Below, piece by piece: positions 17,623 to 25,665 of a stretch of DNA of 64,000 nucleotides. A program made the position numbers and the translations under genes. This stretch comes from Coriobacteriia bacterium (GTDB lineage: Bacteria; Actinomycetota; Coriobacteriia; Coriobacteriales; UMGS124), in the NCBI GenBank assembly GCA_018368455.1, contig JAGZEG010000003.1, forward strand, positions 62,001 to 126,000, given 5' to 3'. Below the pieces are notes generated by a model that worked only from the letters and a program-made list of their open reading frames with translations, was not told the origin of the DNA and did no database searches. Numbering within the stretch: the stretch's first letter is position 1; each line of letters begins with the position of its first letter.

Positions 17623-18060
17623 GTGAAAGCGCTTGTCATTAACGGCCCCAACCTCAACATGCTCGGCGTGCGCGAGCCGGCCATCTACGGCTCGCAGAGC
17701 TATGCGGCGCTCGTGAGCTTGTGCCTCGAGGCCGGCCGCGAGCTGGGCTTCGAGCGCGTGACGTGCGTGCAGTCCAACCACGAGGGCGAGATCGTCGACT
17801 ACATCCAGCGCGCGCTGGGCACCTACGACGGCATCGTCATCAACCCCGCCGCCTACACGCACACGAGCGTCGCCATCCTCGACGCGCTCAAGGCCGTCGG
17901 CCTGCCCGCCGTCGAGATCCACATCTCCGACGTCTCGACGCGCGAGGACTTCCGCCAGGTGTCTTACGCCCGCCTTGCCTGCTTTGCCACGGTCATGGGC
18001 GAGGGCCTCGAGGGCTACCGCTCCGCTCTGCGCCTGCTCGCCGAGCGCCTGCGCGGGTAG
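17623..18060 (+). CDS. aroQ: 3-dehydroquinate dehydratase, type II
   Basis: Dehydrates 3-dehydroquinate to 3-dehydroshikimate and completes the pathway set in this cluster. It is 145 residues, the standard type II length. Seen: NGPNLNMLGVREPAIYG with catalytic Tyr22, QSNHEGEIVDYIQ, NPAAYTHTSVAI and EIHISDVSTREDFR with the catalytic His. The start is a GTG at 17623 with TTGGAGG 9 nt upstream; an ATG at 17587 would add 12 unrelated residues. It is 65 nt after aroE-aroK and likely the last gene of the operon. Confidence 0.95.
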   Translation: MKALVINGPNLNMLGVREPAIYGSQSYAALVSLCLEAGRELGFERVTCVQSNHEGEIVDYIQRALGTYDGIVINPAAYTHTSVAILDALKAVGLPAVEIHISDVSTREDFRQVSYARLACFATVMGEGLEGYRSALRLLAERLRG

Positions 18061-18171
18061 ACAAGCACCTGTCGCATCGACAGCCTCCCCGCTCGTGTGC
18101 GATACTGTTCCGTCGCGCTCGCTACGGCGTGCGCTCTCAGGACATATCCGCCCATGACGCAGGGAGGCCCC

Positions 18172-19014
18172 ATGCTCACCAACGCCGTCTGGATCACTGG
18201 CGCCAAGGGGCGCATCGGATCCTATCTGACCCGCGAGCTTGAGCGTCGCGGCTATCAAGTTCTTCCCACGGGCCTCGAGGTCGACGTCTGCGACCTCGAG
18301 GCCGTCAACACGTTCGCCGAGAAAAACCGCCCCGCCGCCGTCATCAACTGCGCGGGGCTGGCCGGTCGAGACCGCGCGAGCGAGATGCCAGACGAGGCCT
18401 ACCGCGTCAACGCAGTCGGCGCGCGTAACGTGGCCATCGCCTCGGGAGAGCTCGGCGCCAAGCTCGTGCACCTCTCGACGGACGACGTCTACGAGCAGAC
18501 GCTGCGCACGCCCGTCAGCGAGTTCGACGCGCCCCAGCCCGACTCCGTGTACGGCAAGTCGAAGCTGGCAGGCGAGAGCCTCGTAGCTCAGCTTAACCGC
18601 GAACACATCATCGTGCGCTCGTCTTGGATATACGCCGGCGCCCCGGGCGCCTCGCTGCGAGCGCTCATCGGTCGGGCCCGCGCGGGTGAGCGCTTCACCC
18701 AGCTCGCCGACCAGATCGGCTCGCCGACGTCCGTGGCGACGTATGCCGACTACGTCATAGCGCTCATGGAGGCGGGGGAGTACGGCACGTTCCACGTCAG
18801 CTGCTCCGGCGCGTGCAGCCGCGTCGAGTTCGCGCGCGCTGTGCTCGAGCTCGCTGGCCTCTCGCCCGAGCTCGTCTATGGCGAGCGAGACATGAAGCAC
18901 GCCTACAACATTCAGCTCGACAACCTGATGCTGCGCCTCGTCGGCTTCGAGCCACTGCCTCACTGGCGCGACGACCTGCGGGCCTACATGGTCGCGACCG
19001 GGCTTGCGGGTTAG
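18172..19014 (+). CDS. NAD(P)-dependent sugar reductase, RfbD/dTDP-4-dehydrorhamnose reductase family
   Basis: Short-chain (extended) Rossmann reductase of the RmlD family. Members reduce dTDP-4-keto-rhamnose or related sugars, and MAT2B-like members are regulatory. Seen: the N-terminal WITGAKGRIGSYL nucleotide loop, HLSTDDVYE, the YGKSKLAGE catalytic Tyr-x3-Lys, and RSSWIYAG. The 280 residues fit the family. The start at 18172 lies 5 nt after GGGAGG. No other rhamnose genes are nearby, so the exact substrate is uncertain. The stop (TAG) is immediately followed by the symporter's ribosome-binding site, suggesting co-transcription. Confidence 0.82.
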   Translation: MLTNAVWITGAKGRIGSYLTRELERRGYQVLPTGLEVDVCDLEAVNTFAEKNRPAAVINCAGLAGRDRASEMPDEAYRVNAVGARNVAIASGELGAKLVHLSTDDVYEQTLRTPVSEFDAPQPDSVYGKSKLAGESLVAQLNREHIIVRSSWIYAGAPGASLRALIGRARAGERFTQLADQIGSPTSVATYADYVIALMEAGEYGTFHVSCSGACSRVEFARAVLELAGLSPELVYGERDMKHAYNIQLDNLMLRLVGFEPLPHWRDDLRAYMVATGLAG

Positions 19015-19025
19015 GGGGAGCTGAT

Positions 19026-20528
19026 ATGGCGAAATACCTCACGCAGGAGGACCTCATCGAAGTGCGTCCCAGCGACGCGACGGGGGAGCGCCTCGACGGG
19101 GCGGCCCCGGCTAGCGAGACACTCTCCACGCATCGTGTGCGCCGCGTGCGTCACGGCTCCGGCACGCCCGCAGCCACCAATATGCAGGACGACGACCACG
19201 AGCCAAAGGCCGACGTGCCCGCAGCGCCGCATCGTAAGAGGCTCGGCCTCACAACCTGGATATTCATCGCGCTCGGCCTCGGCCTGGTGTGTGGTGTCAT
19301 CCTGCACTACTTCGTGCCTGTGGGTTTCGTGCGCGACGACGTACTCGTCAACGGCGTGTTCTACGTCATCGGCCAGGGATTCCTGCGTCTGATGCAGATG
19401 CTTGTCGTGCCGCTCGTGTTCTGCTCCATCGTCTGTGGCGCAGCCTCGGTCGGTGACACGAAGACGCTCGGCACGATCGGCGTCAAGACGATCGCGTTCT
19501 ACCTCGTCACCACCGCGTGCGCCGTCTGCGTCGCCCTGGGCGTCGCCTCGCTCATCAACCCCGGCATCGGCGTCGACATGAGCGCCATCGCCACGGGCGG
19601 CACCGCCGCGGCGGCAGGCGAGAGCCCGTCGGTCGCCGACACGATCCTGAGCGTCATCCCCAAGAACCCACTGGGCTCGCTGGCCGATGGTGACATGCTG
19701 CCCATCATCTTCTTCGCGCTGTTCGTCGGCGTCGTCATCGCCATCCTGGGCAAGCGCGTCGAGACGGTTCATCGCCTGTTCCAGCAGTTCAACGAGATCA
19801 TGATGAAGATGACGTCCATCGTCATGTACGTCGCTCCGTTCGGCGTGTTCTGCATCCTGGCCCGGACGTTTGCCGGCATCGGCTTTGACGCCTTCCTGCC
19901 CATGCTCAAGTACATGGGCTCGGTCACGCTGGCTCTCGCCGTGCAGTGCTTCGGCGTCTACCTGCTGCTCTTGCTCGTCATCGCGCGCGTGAACCCGCTG
20001 CGCTTCCTGCGCAAGTTCTTCCCGGTCATGGCGTTTGCGTTCTCGACGGCTACGTCGAACGCCACGATCCCGCTCAACATCGACACGCTCGAGCGCCGCG
20101 TCGGCGTGAATAGGCGCATCAGCTCGTTCACCATTCCGCTTGGCGCCACGATCAACATGGACGGCACGTCCATCATGCAGGGCGTTGCCGTCGTGTTCAC
20201 GGCGCAGGTGTTCGGCATCCAGCTCGACCCGGCGGCCTATCTCACGGTGATCGCCACCGCAACGCTTGCTTCCATCGGCACGGCGGGCGTCCCTTCCGTG
20301 GGCCTCGTTACGCTGTCCATGGTGTTCAACGCCGTGGGGCTGCCGCTCGAGGGCATCGCGCTCATCATGGGCATCGACCGCGTGCTCGACATGCTGCGCA
20401 CAGCCGTCAACGTCACGGGCGACGCCGTGTGCACGACGATCGTCGCCAAGCAGGCGGGCGCGCTCGACCTCGAGCGGTACCGTGACCCTCAGGCTGGACT
20501 TGAGGCAGAGGTTGAACGTGCAGCTTAG
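19026..20528 (+). CDS. Dicarboxylate/amino acid:cation symporter (DAACS, GltP/DctA-like)
   Basis: Secondary transporter that imports acidic amino acids or C4-dicarboxylates with Na+ or H+. The 500-residue protein has a hydrophilic N-terminal extension of about 73 residues before the first membrane helix, which is unusual. Eight or so hydrophobic segments follow. Seen: the re-entrant loop variant FSTATSNATIPLN (normally a serine-rich SSSSA(A/T)LP) and the NMDGTSIMQG cation/substrate motif. The serine stretch is altered, so substrate assignment is open. The start at 19026 follows GGGGGAG, 12 nt after the preceding stop. Confidence 0.88.
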   Translation: MAKYLTQEDLIEVRPSDATGERLDGAAPASETLSTHRVRRVRHGSGTPAATNMQDDDHEPKADVPAAPHRKRLGLTTWIFIALGLGLVCGVILHYFVPVGFVRDDVLVNGVFYVIGQGFLRLMQMLVVPLVFCSIVCGAASVGDTKTLGTIGVKTIAFYLVTTACAVCVALGVASLINPGIGVDMSAIATGGTAAAAGESPSVADTILSVIPKNPLGSLADGDMLPIIFFALFVGVVIAILGKRVETVHRLFQQFNEIMMKMTSIVMYVAPFGVFCILARTFAGIGFDAFLPMLKYMGSVTLALAVQCFGVYLLLLLVIARVNPLRFLRKFFPVMAFAFSTATSNATIPLNIDTLERRVGVNRRISSFTIPLGATINMDGTSIMQGVAVVFTAQVFGIQLDPAAYLTVIATATLASIGTAGVPSVGLVTLSMVFNAVGLPLEGIALIMGIDRVLDMLRTAVNVTGDAVCTTIVAKQAGALDLERYRDPQAGLEAEVERAA

Positions 20529-20632
20529 GGGTCGGACTGTCCGGCGCATTTCGGCCTGGGTTGGTTAGATACAACTTCAGGTTGAGCATATCGGGCTTTC
20601 CATTTCGCCGCCATAATTCATACATTCATAGA

Positions 20633-20700
20633 CCTTTCAGGTTGGGCCCTCCCGCCATTCGCTGAGTTTTATGCGAGGCGGGAGGGCCCTTGCTGAAAGG
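20633..20700. terminator. Extended perfect hairpin between symporter and channel genes
   Basis: CCTTTCAG (20633-20640) and CTGAAAGG (20693-20700) form an outer stem. A 3-nt internal loop separates it from a 13-bp inner stem, GGGCCCTCCCGCC (20644-20656) with GGCGGGAGGGCCC (20677-20689). The outer CTGAAAGG directly precedes the ribosome-binding region of the Cache-MscS gene. It may terminate the symporter mRNA or control the downstream gene. The 100 nt before it hold only an echo of the TTCAGGTTG sequence near 20577. Confidence 0.6.
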
Positions 20701-20735
20701 GGAGCACACCGGCGAAGAAGGAGGCCCCCGCTCAA

Positions 20736-23700
20736 ATGGACAGTCAGGACAGAGGACAGCTGCGCCGCATTCTGATAAATGTGGTGCTCGAGGTGGTCAT
20801 GCTCGCGGTGCTCGCCGCGGTGCTGTGGAACACCTCGATGAGCTCCCTGGAGTCGACGCAGCGCGCAAACGCTGAGTCGAAGCTCCAGACGGCTCATGAG
20901 CGCATCGACGCCGCCCAGGCCACGGGCGAGGAGATGATGCGCCAGTACGACGAGAACAACCAGACGTCCGTGGACACGACGGCGTACTTCTACCGCCGTA
21001 ACGACGTCGTGCCCGCCCGCTTCACCGGCATGGCACAGGCCTGGGGCCTCATGGGCATGTACATCGTCGACGAGCAGGGTACCATCGAGACGTCCACCGA
21101 CGACGCGCCTACGCCCGACACCTCGTCGGACGGCTGGAAGGCCATGCTGGCCGACGGCACGGTCTACGTCGACGGCACGCTGCATTACTACGCGGGCTCC
21201 ATGGAGAACGGCCGCTTCGTCGTCGGCGTTGACGACGCGACGGACAAGCTTGCCGAGATCGCGGCCGAGCGCGACCCGTCCACGTACCTCAACGGCCTGC
21301 ACGTCGGCGAGAACGGCTACCTCATGGCGCTGGACGCCGACGGCACGATCGTCTATGACCCTCAGACTGAGCTTGAGGGTTCGGCCGCGTCCTCCGCGTT
21401 CTCGACGGTGCCGACGAACGGCTTCGACGGCTACGTGACGTACGAGGGCACGGAGTACTACGCGAAGGCCGGCGTCGAGGGCGACTACACGATCGTTACG
21501 ATGGTGCCCAAGAGCGAGTTCACGAACAACGCGATGTCCAAGACCGTCATCGTGGTCGTGGCGTTTGCCGTCGTGTCCATCCTCATTGCGTGCTACAGCC
21601 AGTTCCTCTACAGCGACGAGCGCAAGCGCGCCCGTGAGGGTCGCAGGTCCAACGGCTCGTTCGTGAAGCTCGGCAAGGGCCACGTGCTCAACACGGCGCT
21701 GCTGAAGAAGTCCATGCCCATCCTCGTCGTGGGCACGATCGGCGTGTTCCTCATCTCGTGGTATGCGCAGAACCTCATCTCGCTGTCGCAGCAGATCGTG
21801 TTCAACGACCACAACGCTGCGTCGGCCGAGGAGCGCCTCGCCGCGACGGAGGGCGACGCCGACGCCATCCGCGCCCAGTACACCGGCGAGTACATCAACC
21901 AGGCCAACGCCATCGCGCGCATGCTGGCGGCTGACCCGCGCCTCATCGACCACGATCACCTCGTTGAGTTTGCCGAGGCGGACGGCCTCGAGTCCATCTA
22001 CGTGTTCAACGCGGAGGGCCAGACCATCGCCACGAGCACGACGCGTCATGACTTTGCGCTGCCGACGGACGAGACGGACCAGTCCTACGGCTTCTGGGAC
22101 GTCGTCAAGGGCTACGAGACGTCGTACGTGCAGGACGTCAAGTGGAGCGACGGCACGGGCATGACGTTCTTCATCGGCGTGCCGCGCCTCGACGAGCAGG
22201 GCATGGTCGAGATCGGCCTGAGCTCGACGCTCATCAGCGACCTCATGAACCGCACGTCGTTCACGTCGCAGCTCGACCTCGTGCCCGTCGGCAACGGTGG
22301 CTTCCTCATGGCCGTCAACGGCGAGGACAACACGATTAGCTACATGCCGGACTCCAAGTTCCTCGGCAAGGACTTCGCGACGCAGGGCCTCACCGCGTCC
22401 GCGCTGACCGACGGCTACCTGGGTTACCAGACAATCAATGGCCAGAGCTGCCTCGTCTCGACCGTCTATGCGCAGGGCCACTACATCATGGTGTGCGTGC
22501 CCTCCGCTAACATCGGCACGGGCGATCTGCCCAACGCCATCATCACGGCCATCCTGAGCTTCGTGCTGCTGCTGCCGTGCATCTTCCAGCTCATCGTGCA
22601 GCGTGCTCCTTCGGGCAAGACCGCGGCCCGCGCCGCGTCCGACTCCGAGCCGCTGCCGCAGCCCAAGGGTTCCATCGAGGTTCAGACGGCCAGCGGCCGC
22701 AAGATGACGCAGTCCGTGTCCGGACGCTGGTCCGGGTCGTTCTCCACGTGGGAGGAGAAAGCCCCTGGTGCTAAGCTCGCGACGATCATCCGCGGCCTGC
22801 TGCTCGTCGTGAACGCGTTCATCCTCGTGTACGTCTACGCGTTCCAGAGCACGAACAGCGAGTCGGCCCTGTCGTTCATCGTCTCCATGCAGTGGGAGAA
22901 GGTGCCGAACATCTTCTCGCTGACGTACATCGGCGTGCTGGTGCTGACGGCCGCGATGTTCGTGTGGGTCATCCGTGTCGTTATCTCCATGATGTTCCGC
23001 AGCGCCAACGCCCGTCTCGAGACGGTCGGCCGCCTGTTCTCGAACTTTGTGAAGTACGGCGTGTGGATTGCGGTGCTGTTCTTCTCGCTGTCGCTTATCG
23101 GCGTTGACTCCGCGTCGCTGTGGGCCTCTGCCGGTATCGTCACCCTTATCGTCGGCCTCGGCGCCCAGTCGCTCATCAAGGACGTCATCGCCGGCATCTT
23201 CCTCGTGTTCGAGGGCGAGTTCCGCGTCGGCGACATCGTGACGGTCGGCGGCTGGACGGGCACGGTGCTCGAGATTGGCATCCGCACGACGAAGATCGAG
23301 GACGGCTCGCAGAACATCAAGATCCTGAACAACTCTGCGATTGCCGATGTCATCAACATGACGAAGAAGTACTCCTACGCAACCGTGGACCTCACCGTCT
23401 CCTACGAGACGCCGCTCGAGAAGCTCGAGGCCCTGTTTGCGCAGGAGCTGCCGCAGGTGGCGCATCGCCTGCCGAAGATCGTGGCGGGCCCGTACTACAA
23501 GGGCGTCGTCAGCGTCGGCGGCTCGGACCTCGTCGTGCGCGTCATCGCGCAGTGCGCCGAGTCCGACCGCGGCCAGCTGCAGCGCGACCTGACCCGTCAG
23601 CTGCTGCTCATCTGCGACCACAACGACGTGGCGCCGTACAAGGGCGCCGGCGAGTACTTCGCCGAGGAAGTCGTTGCGACGCCGGAGGAGCGCAAGGCTG

Positions 23701-23768
23701 CTGCCCAGTTCGTCAAGGAGCAGGGCGAGCTCGTGGACGGCGTGGACACGAGCCAGGACGCGAAGTAA
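20736..23768 (+). CDS. Mechanosensitive-channel (MscS) protein with two extracytoplasmic Cache-like sensor domains
   Basis: 1010-residue membrane protein. Predicted order: TM1 (about 10-30), an extracellular Cache-like domain (about 35-260), TM2 (about 268-288), a cytoplasmic linker, TM3 (about 322-345), a second Cache-like domain (about 350-595), TM (about 600-620), a linker, three TMs (about 685-805), and an MscS pore/beta domain with WASAGIVTLIVGLGAQSLIKD and GDIVTVGGWTGTVLEIGIRT. Cache domains usually sit on chemoreceptors and kinases. Here they could tie channel opening to a ligand as well as to membrane tension; that coupling is inference. The start follows AAGGAGG by 12 nt. A hairpin with a T run lies just downstream. 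Confidence 0.82.
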   Translation: MDSQDRGQLRRILINVVLEVVMLAVLAAVLWNTSMSSLESTQRANAESKLQTAHERIDAAQATGEEMMRQYDENNQTSVDTTAYFYRRNDVVPARFTGMAQAWGLMGMYIVDEQGTIETSTDDAPTPDTSSDGWKAMLADGTVYVDGTLHYYAGSMENGRFVVGVDDATDKLAEIAAERDPSTYLNGLHVGENGYLMALDADGTIVYDPQTELEGSAASSAFSTVPTNGFDGYVTYEGTEYYAKAGVEGDYTIVTMVPKSEFTNNAMSKTVIVVVAFAVVSILIACYSQFLYSDERKRAREGRRSNGSFVKLGKGHVLNTALLKKSMPILVVGTIGVFLISWYAQNLISLSQQIVFNDHNAASAEERLAATEGDADAIRAQYTGEYINQANAIARMLAADPRLIDHDHLVEFAEADGLESIYVFNAEGQTIATSTTRHDFALPTDETDQSYGFWDVVKGYETSYVQDVKWSDGTGMTFFIGVPRLDEQGMVEIGLSSTLISDLMNRTSFTSQLDLVPVGNGGFLMAVNGEDNTISYMPDSKFLGKDFATQGLTASALTDGYLGYQTINGQSCLVSTVYAQGHYIMVCVPSANIGTGDLPNAIITAILSFVLLLPCIFQLIVQRAPSGKTAARAASDSEPLPQPKGSIEVQTASGRKMTQSVSGRWSGSFSTWEEKAPGAKLATIIRGLLLVVNAFILVYVYAFQSTNSESALSFIVSMQWEKVPNIFSLTYIGVLVLTAAMFVWVIRVVISMMFRSANARLETVGRLFSNFVKYGVWIAVLFFSLSLIGVDSASLWASAGIVTLIVGLGAQSLIKDVIAGIFLVFEGEFRVGDIVTVGGWTGTVLEIGIRTTKIEDGSQNIKILNNSAIADVINMTKKYSYATVDLTVSYETPLEKLEALFAQELPQVAHRLPKIVAGPYYKGVVSVGGSDLVVRVIAQCAESDRGQLQRDLTRQLLLICDHNDVAPYKGAGEYFAEEVVATPEERKAAAQFVKEQGELVDGVDTSQDAK

Positions 23769-23794
23769 GCGACCTCGCATAAGCACGCGCTTGG

Positions 23795-23826
23795 GGGCGC
23801 CTCGGGAGACCGGGGCGCCCTCTTTT
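23795..23826 (+). terminator. Rho-independent terminator of the Cache-MscS gene
   Basis: GGGCGCC (23795-23801) pairs with GGCGCCC (23814-23820), followed by TCTTTT. It sits 27 nt after the stop codon. Confidence 0.8.
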
Positions 23827-23839
23827 GTGGCGCGCGAGG

Positions 23840-24030
23840 CGTGGGCGCTCGTCCCCTGGGGCGTCTCTTTGTTCGCGAGGGGCCTCCTTTCCCGGGGTGC
23901 TTCCCTTGCTTCCGAGGGCCCTCGTCTCTTGGACGCTTCCCTGCTCCTGAGCTGTCCTGCTTTCTCCTGAGATTCCTGCTTTTCTGAGGCGCCCCCTCGC
24001 TCCCCGGGATCCTTTCTTTCCTGGCCGCAA
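23840..24030. other. Non-coding pyrimidine-rich stretch
   Basis: Between the terminator and the palindromic element the plus strand is strikingly rich in C and T, with recurring TTCCCTGCT-like and CTCCTGAG-like words. Open frames on the minus strand here encode only low-complexity Arg/Pro/Lys text and resemble no protein. No gene is called. Confidence 0.5.
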
Positions 24031-24040
24031 ACGACGGATG

Positions 24041-24254
24041 TGCGAGGTTTTGCAAAACGGGCGCGTGAAATTGGGCGCGAATTGCGGGCGTGCTAGGTTT
24101 GCGCGGGGAGGTTTCGGGCGCACGCGACTCGGGCTTGTACGTGACCTGCGGTTTTGCTGCGCCTTCCGGTACTCGCGCCTTGCGATGTCTGCGCAAACCT
24201 CGCATATCCGTAATTCGCGCCCAAATCCGGGCCATCTTTTTGCAAAACCTAGCA
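24041..24254. repeat. Four-site palindromic element, family 2, copy X
   Basis: Four copies of the decamer TGCnAGGTTT / AAACCTnGCA in the arrangement forward-forward-reverse-reverse: 24041, 24091, 24195 and 24245 (left ends). Spacing is 50, 104 and 50 nt. The two halves form an inverted repeat of about 65 nt arms with shared words such as TTGGGCGCGAATT. A second copy at 53829-54042 has the same geometry. The element ends 164 nt before the nuclease-fold gene; the nucleotides between include no clear promoter. Confidence 0.8.
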
Positions 24255-24418
24255 GAAGCGCAATTTGGGGCCAGACGTCCTTGTGCGCCTTGCCGATCCC
24301 CTTGGACCGTGATAGCATTTCCGCCCCCTTTTGCCCGGGCGGCGTGCGTCATCTGACGTGGCTCCTGCGTACGGCGAATCGCGGGGTGGGAAACCGTCTC
24401 GCGAAAGGAGCATGACGC

Positions 24419-25579
24419 ATGGCGCTGTACCTTGGGTATTCATCTGCTTTGGAACACGTGCTCGGGGATTCTTTTCGGGAGCGCTCTCGACCGGGAAGGT
24501 CGCTGCGCGTCCAACAGCTCGACGGCATCTCGCGCCGCCGCTCCATGGATGAGTCTCCCGTCTCTTGCACGTCGGTCCGCCGCCTGATCGAAGGCCCGCT
24601 CTCTCATCTCAGCTTGCCGCTGCAGACAATCGTGCCCCGCGCCTCGCTGCGCGGCGGCATGGCAGAGGTCAATGCGAGTGCGTGGGGCACGAGGCTGCCG
24701 TGTCGGGCGTTTCTTGAGGTGGGCAACGACGTCTTCGTAAGCACGCCCGAGTTTGCCTTCGTGCAGATGGCCTCGCGGCTTGACGTGGTCGACCTCGTGG
24801 AGCTGGGCTGCGAGCTGTGCGGCACCTATACGTGCGGCATGGGGCTGGGCGGGACGCTCCCCACGTCCTATGACCTGCTTGCGCTGACGGATGTTGGGCG
24901 GCTAAGGCGCTGTATCGACGAGCTGGGCGGTGCGCGCGGAGTAAAGCGGGCACGTGCTGCGCTGCCCTATGTCGCCGAGGGCTCCGGGTCGCCTATGGAG
25001 ACGCGGATCCTGCTCCCCATGGCACTGCCGGGTCGTTTGGGCGGCTACGGGTTGGGGACGCCCCTACCGAACCACGTGGTCGAGGCGTCTGCCGAGGCAC
25101 GTGCCATGGCAGGCCGGTCGTTCTTCCGCTGCGACCTTTTTCTGCCCCAGGGCAATCTGGACGTCGAGTACAACGGCCTGCAGTTCCATGGAGGGCAGCG
25201 GGACATGGAGCGCGACGCCCGCCGAGCAAACGCGCTGCTCTCGATGGGCATCACGGTGCTGACGGTGACGGCTGACCAGCTGCGCAGTGAGCGAGGGGTC
25301 GACACGCTCATGTGCTCGGTTGCGCGTCGGGCGGGTGTGCGCGTGCGGTCGCGAGCACGTGACGTCGAACGACGCCGACACGATCTACTCGCGCGGTTGT
25401 TCGGGCACCTGTGGTGGCGGGGCGGGCAAGCGTTGGCTGGCGACAGGTCAGGTGAGCCGCCGCCAGCGTTGGACTGCTGCGTGCCAGCGGGGCGTTTGCG
25501 CCTGCGGAACGCGGCGTGGGCAGGCGCCGGTGCGCCCTCCCCGGGCGCGCTTGACGGGCCCGGGCGCGCCTTGGCGTAG
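24419..25579 (+). CDS. Uncharacterised protein with PD-(D/E)XK nuclease-like (DUF559-type) C-terminal region
   Basis: 386 residues, function unknown. The N-terminal half includes a cysteine-containing segment (ELGCELCGTYTCGMG, about 131-145). Residues about 234-290 read RCDLFLPQGNLDVEYNGLQF followed by RRANALLSMGITVLTVTADQ, the pattern of very-short-patch-repair/DUF559-type restriction-endonuclease-like folds (Asp, Glu and a later hydrophobic strand). Ribosome binding is by AAAGGAG. After about residue 330 the protein becomes low-complexity Gly/Ala/Pro. Beyond the TAG stop the same frame stays open for another 30 codons with protein-like composition, so the 3' end may be damaged. A role in DNA processing is possible but unproven. 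Confidence 0.6.
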   Translation: MALYLGYSSALEHVLGDSFRERSRPGRSLRVQQLDGISRRRSMDESPVSCTSVRRLIEGPLSHLSLPLQTIVPRASLRGGMAEVNASAWGTRLPCRAFLEVGNDVFVSTPEFAFVQMASRLDVVDLVELGCELCGTYTCGMGLGGTLPTSYDLLALTDVGRLRRCIDELGGARGVKRARAALPYVAEGSGSPMETRILLPMALPGRLGGYGLGTPLPNHVVEASAEARAMAGRSFFRCDLFLPQGNLDVEYNGLQFHGGQRDMERDARRANALLSMGITVLTVTADQLRSERGVDTLMCSVARRAGVRVRSRARDVERRRHDLLARLFGHLWWRGGQALAGDRSGEPPPALDCCVPAGRLRLRNAAWAGAGAPSPGALDGPGRALA

Positions 25580-25665
25580 TTCCTCGGCTATGCGGTGGAC
25601 ACCGACGGGCTGGAACGAGCCGTGCTGGGGCAATCGATGCGCGAGTATGGCCCGGAGCACCCCGC

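Noticed and set aside
20637..23786. Minus-strand open frame of about 1050 codons opposite the Cache-MscS gene
   Set aside because: Antisense shadow of a GC-rich gene; composition is dominated by Arg, Val, His and Asp and no motif is recognisable.
23713..24352. Minus-strand frames across the pyrimidine-rich tract and four-site element
   Set aside because: They encode low-complexity Arg/Pro/Lys text, lack start signals and run through the palindromic element.
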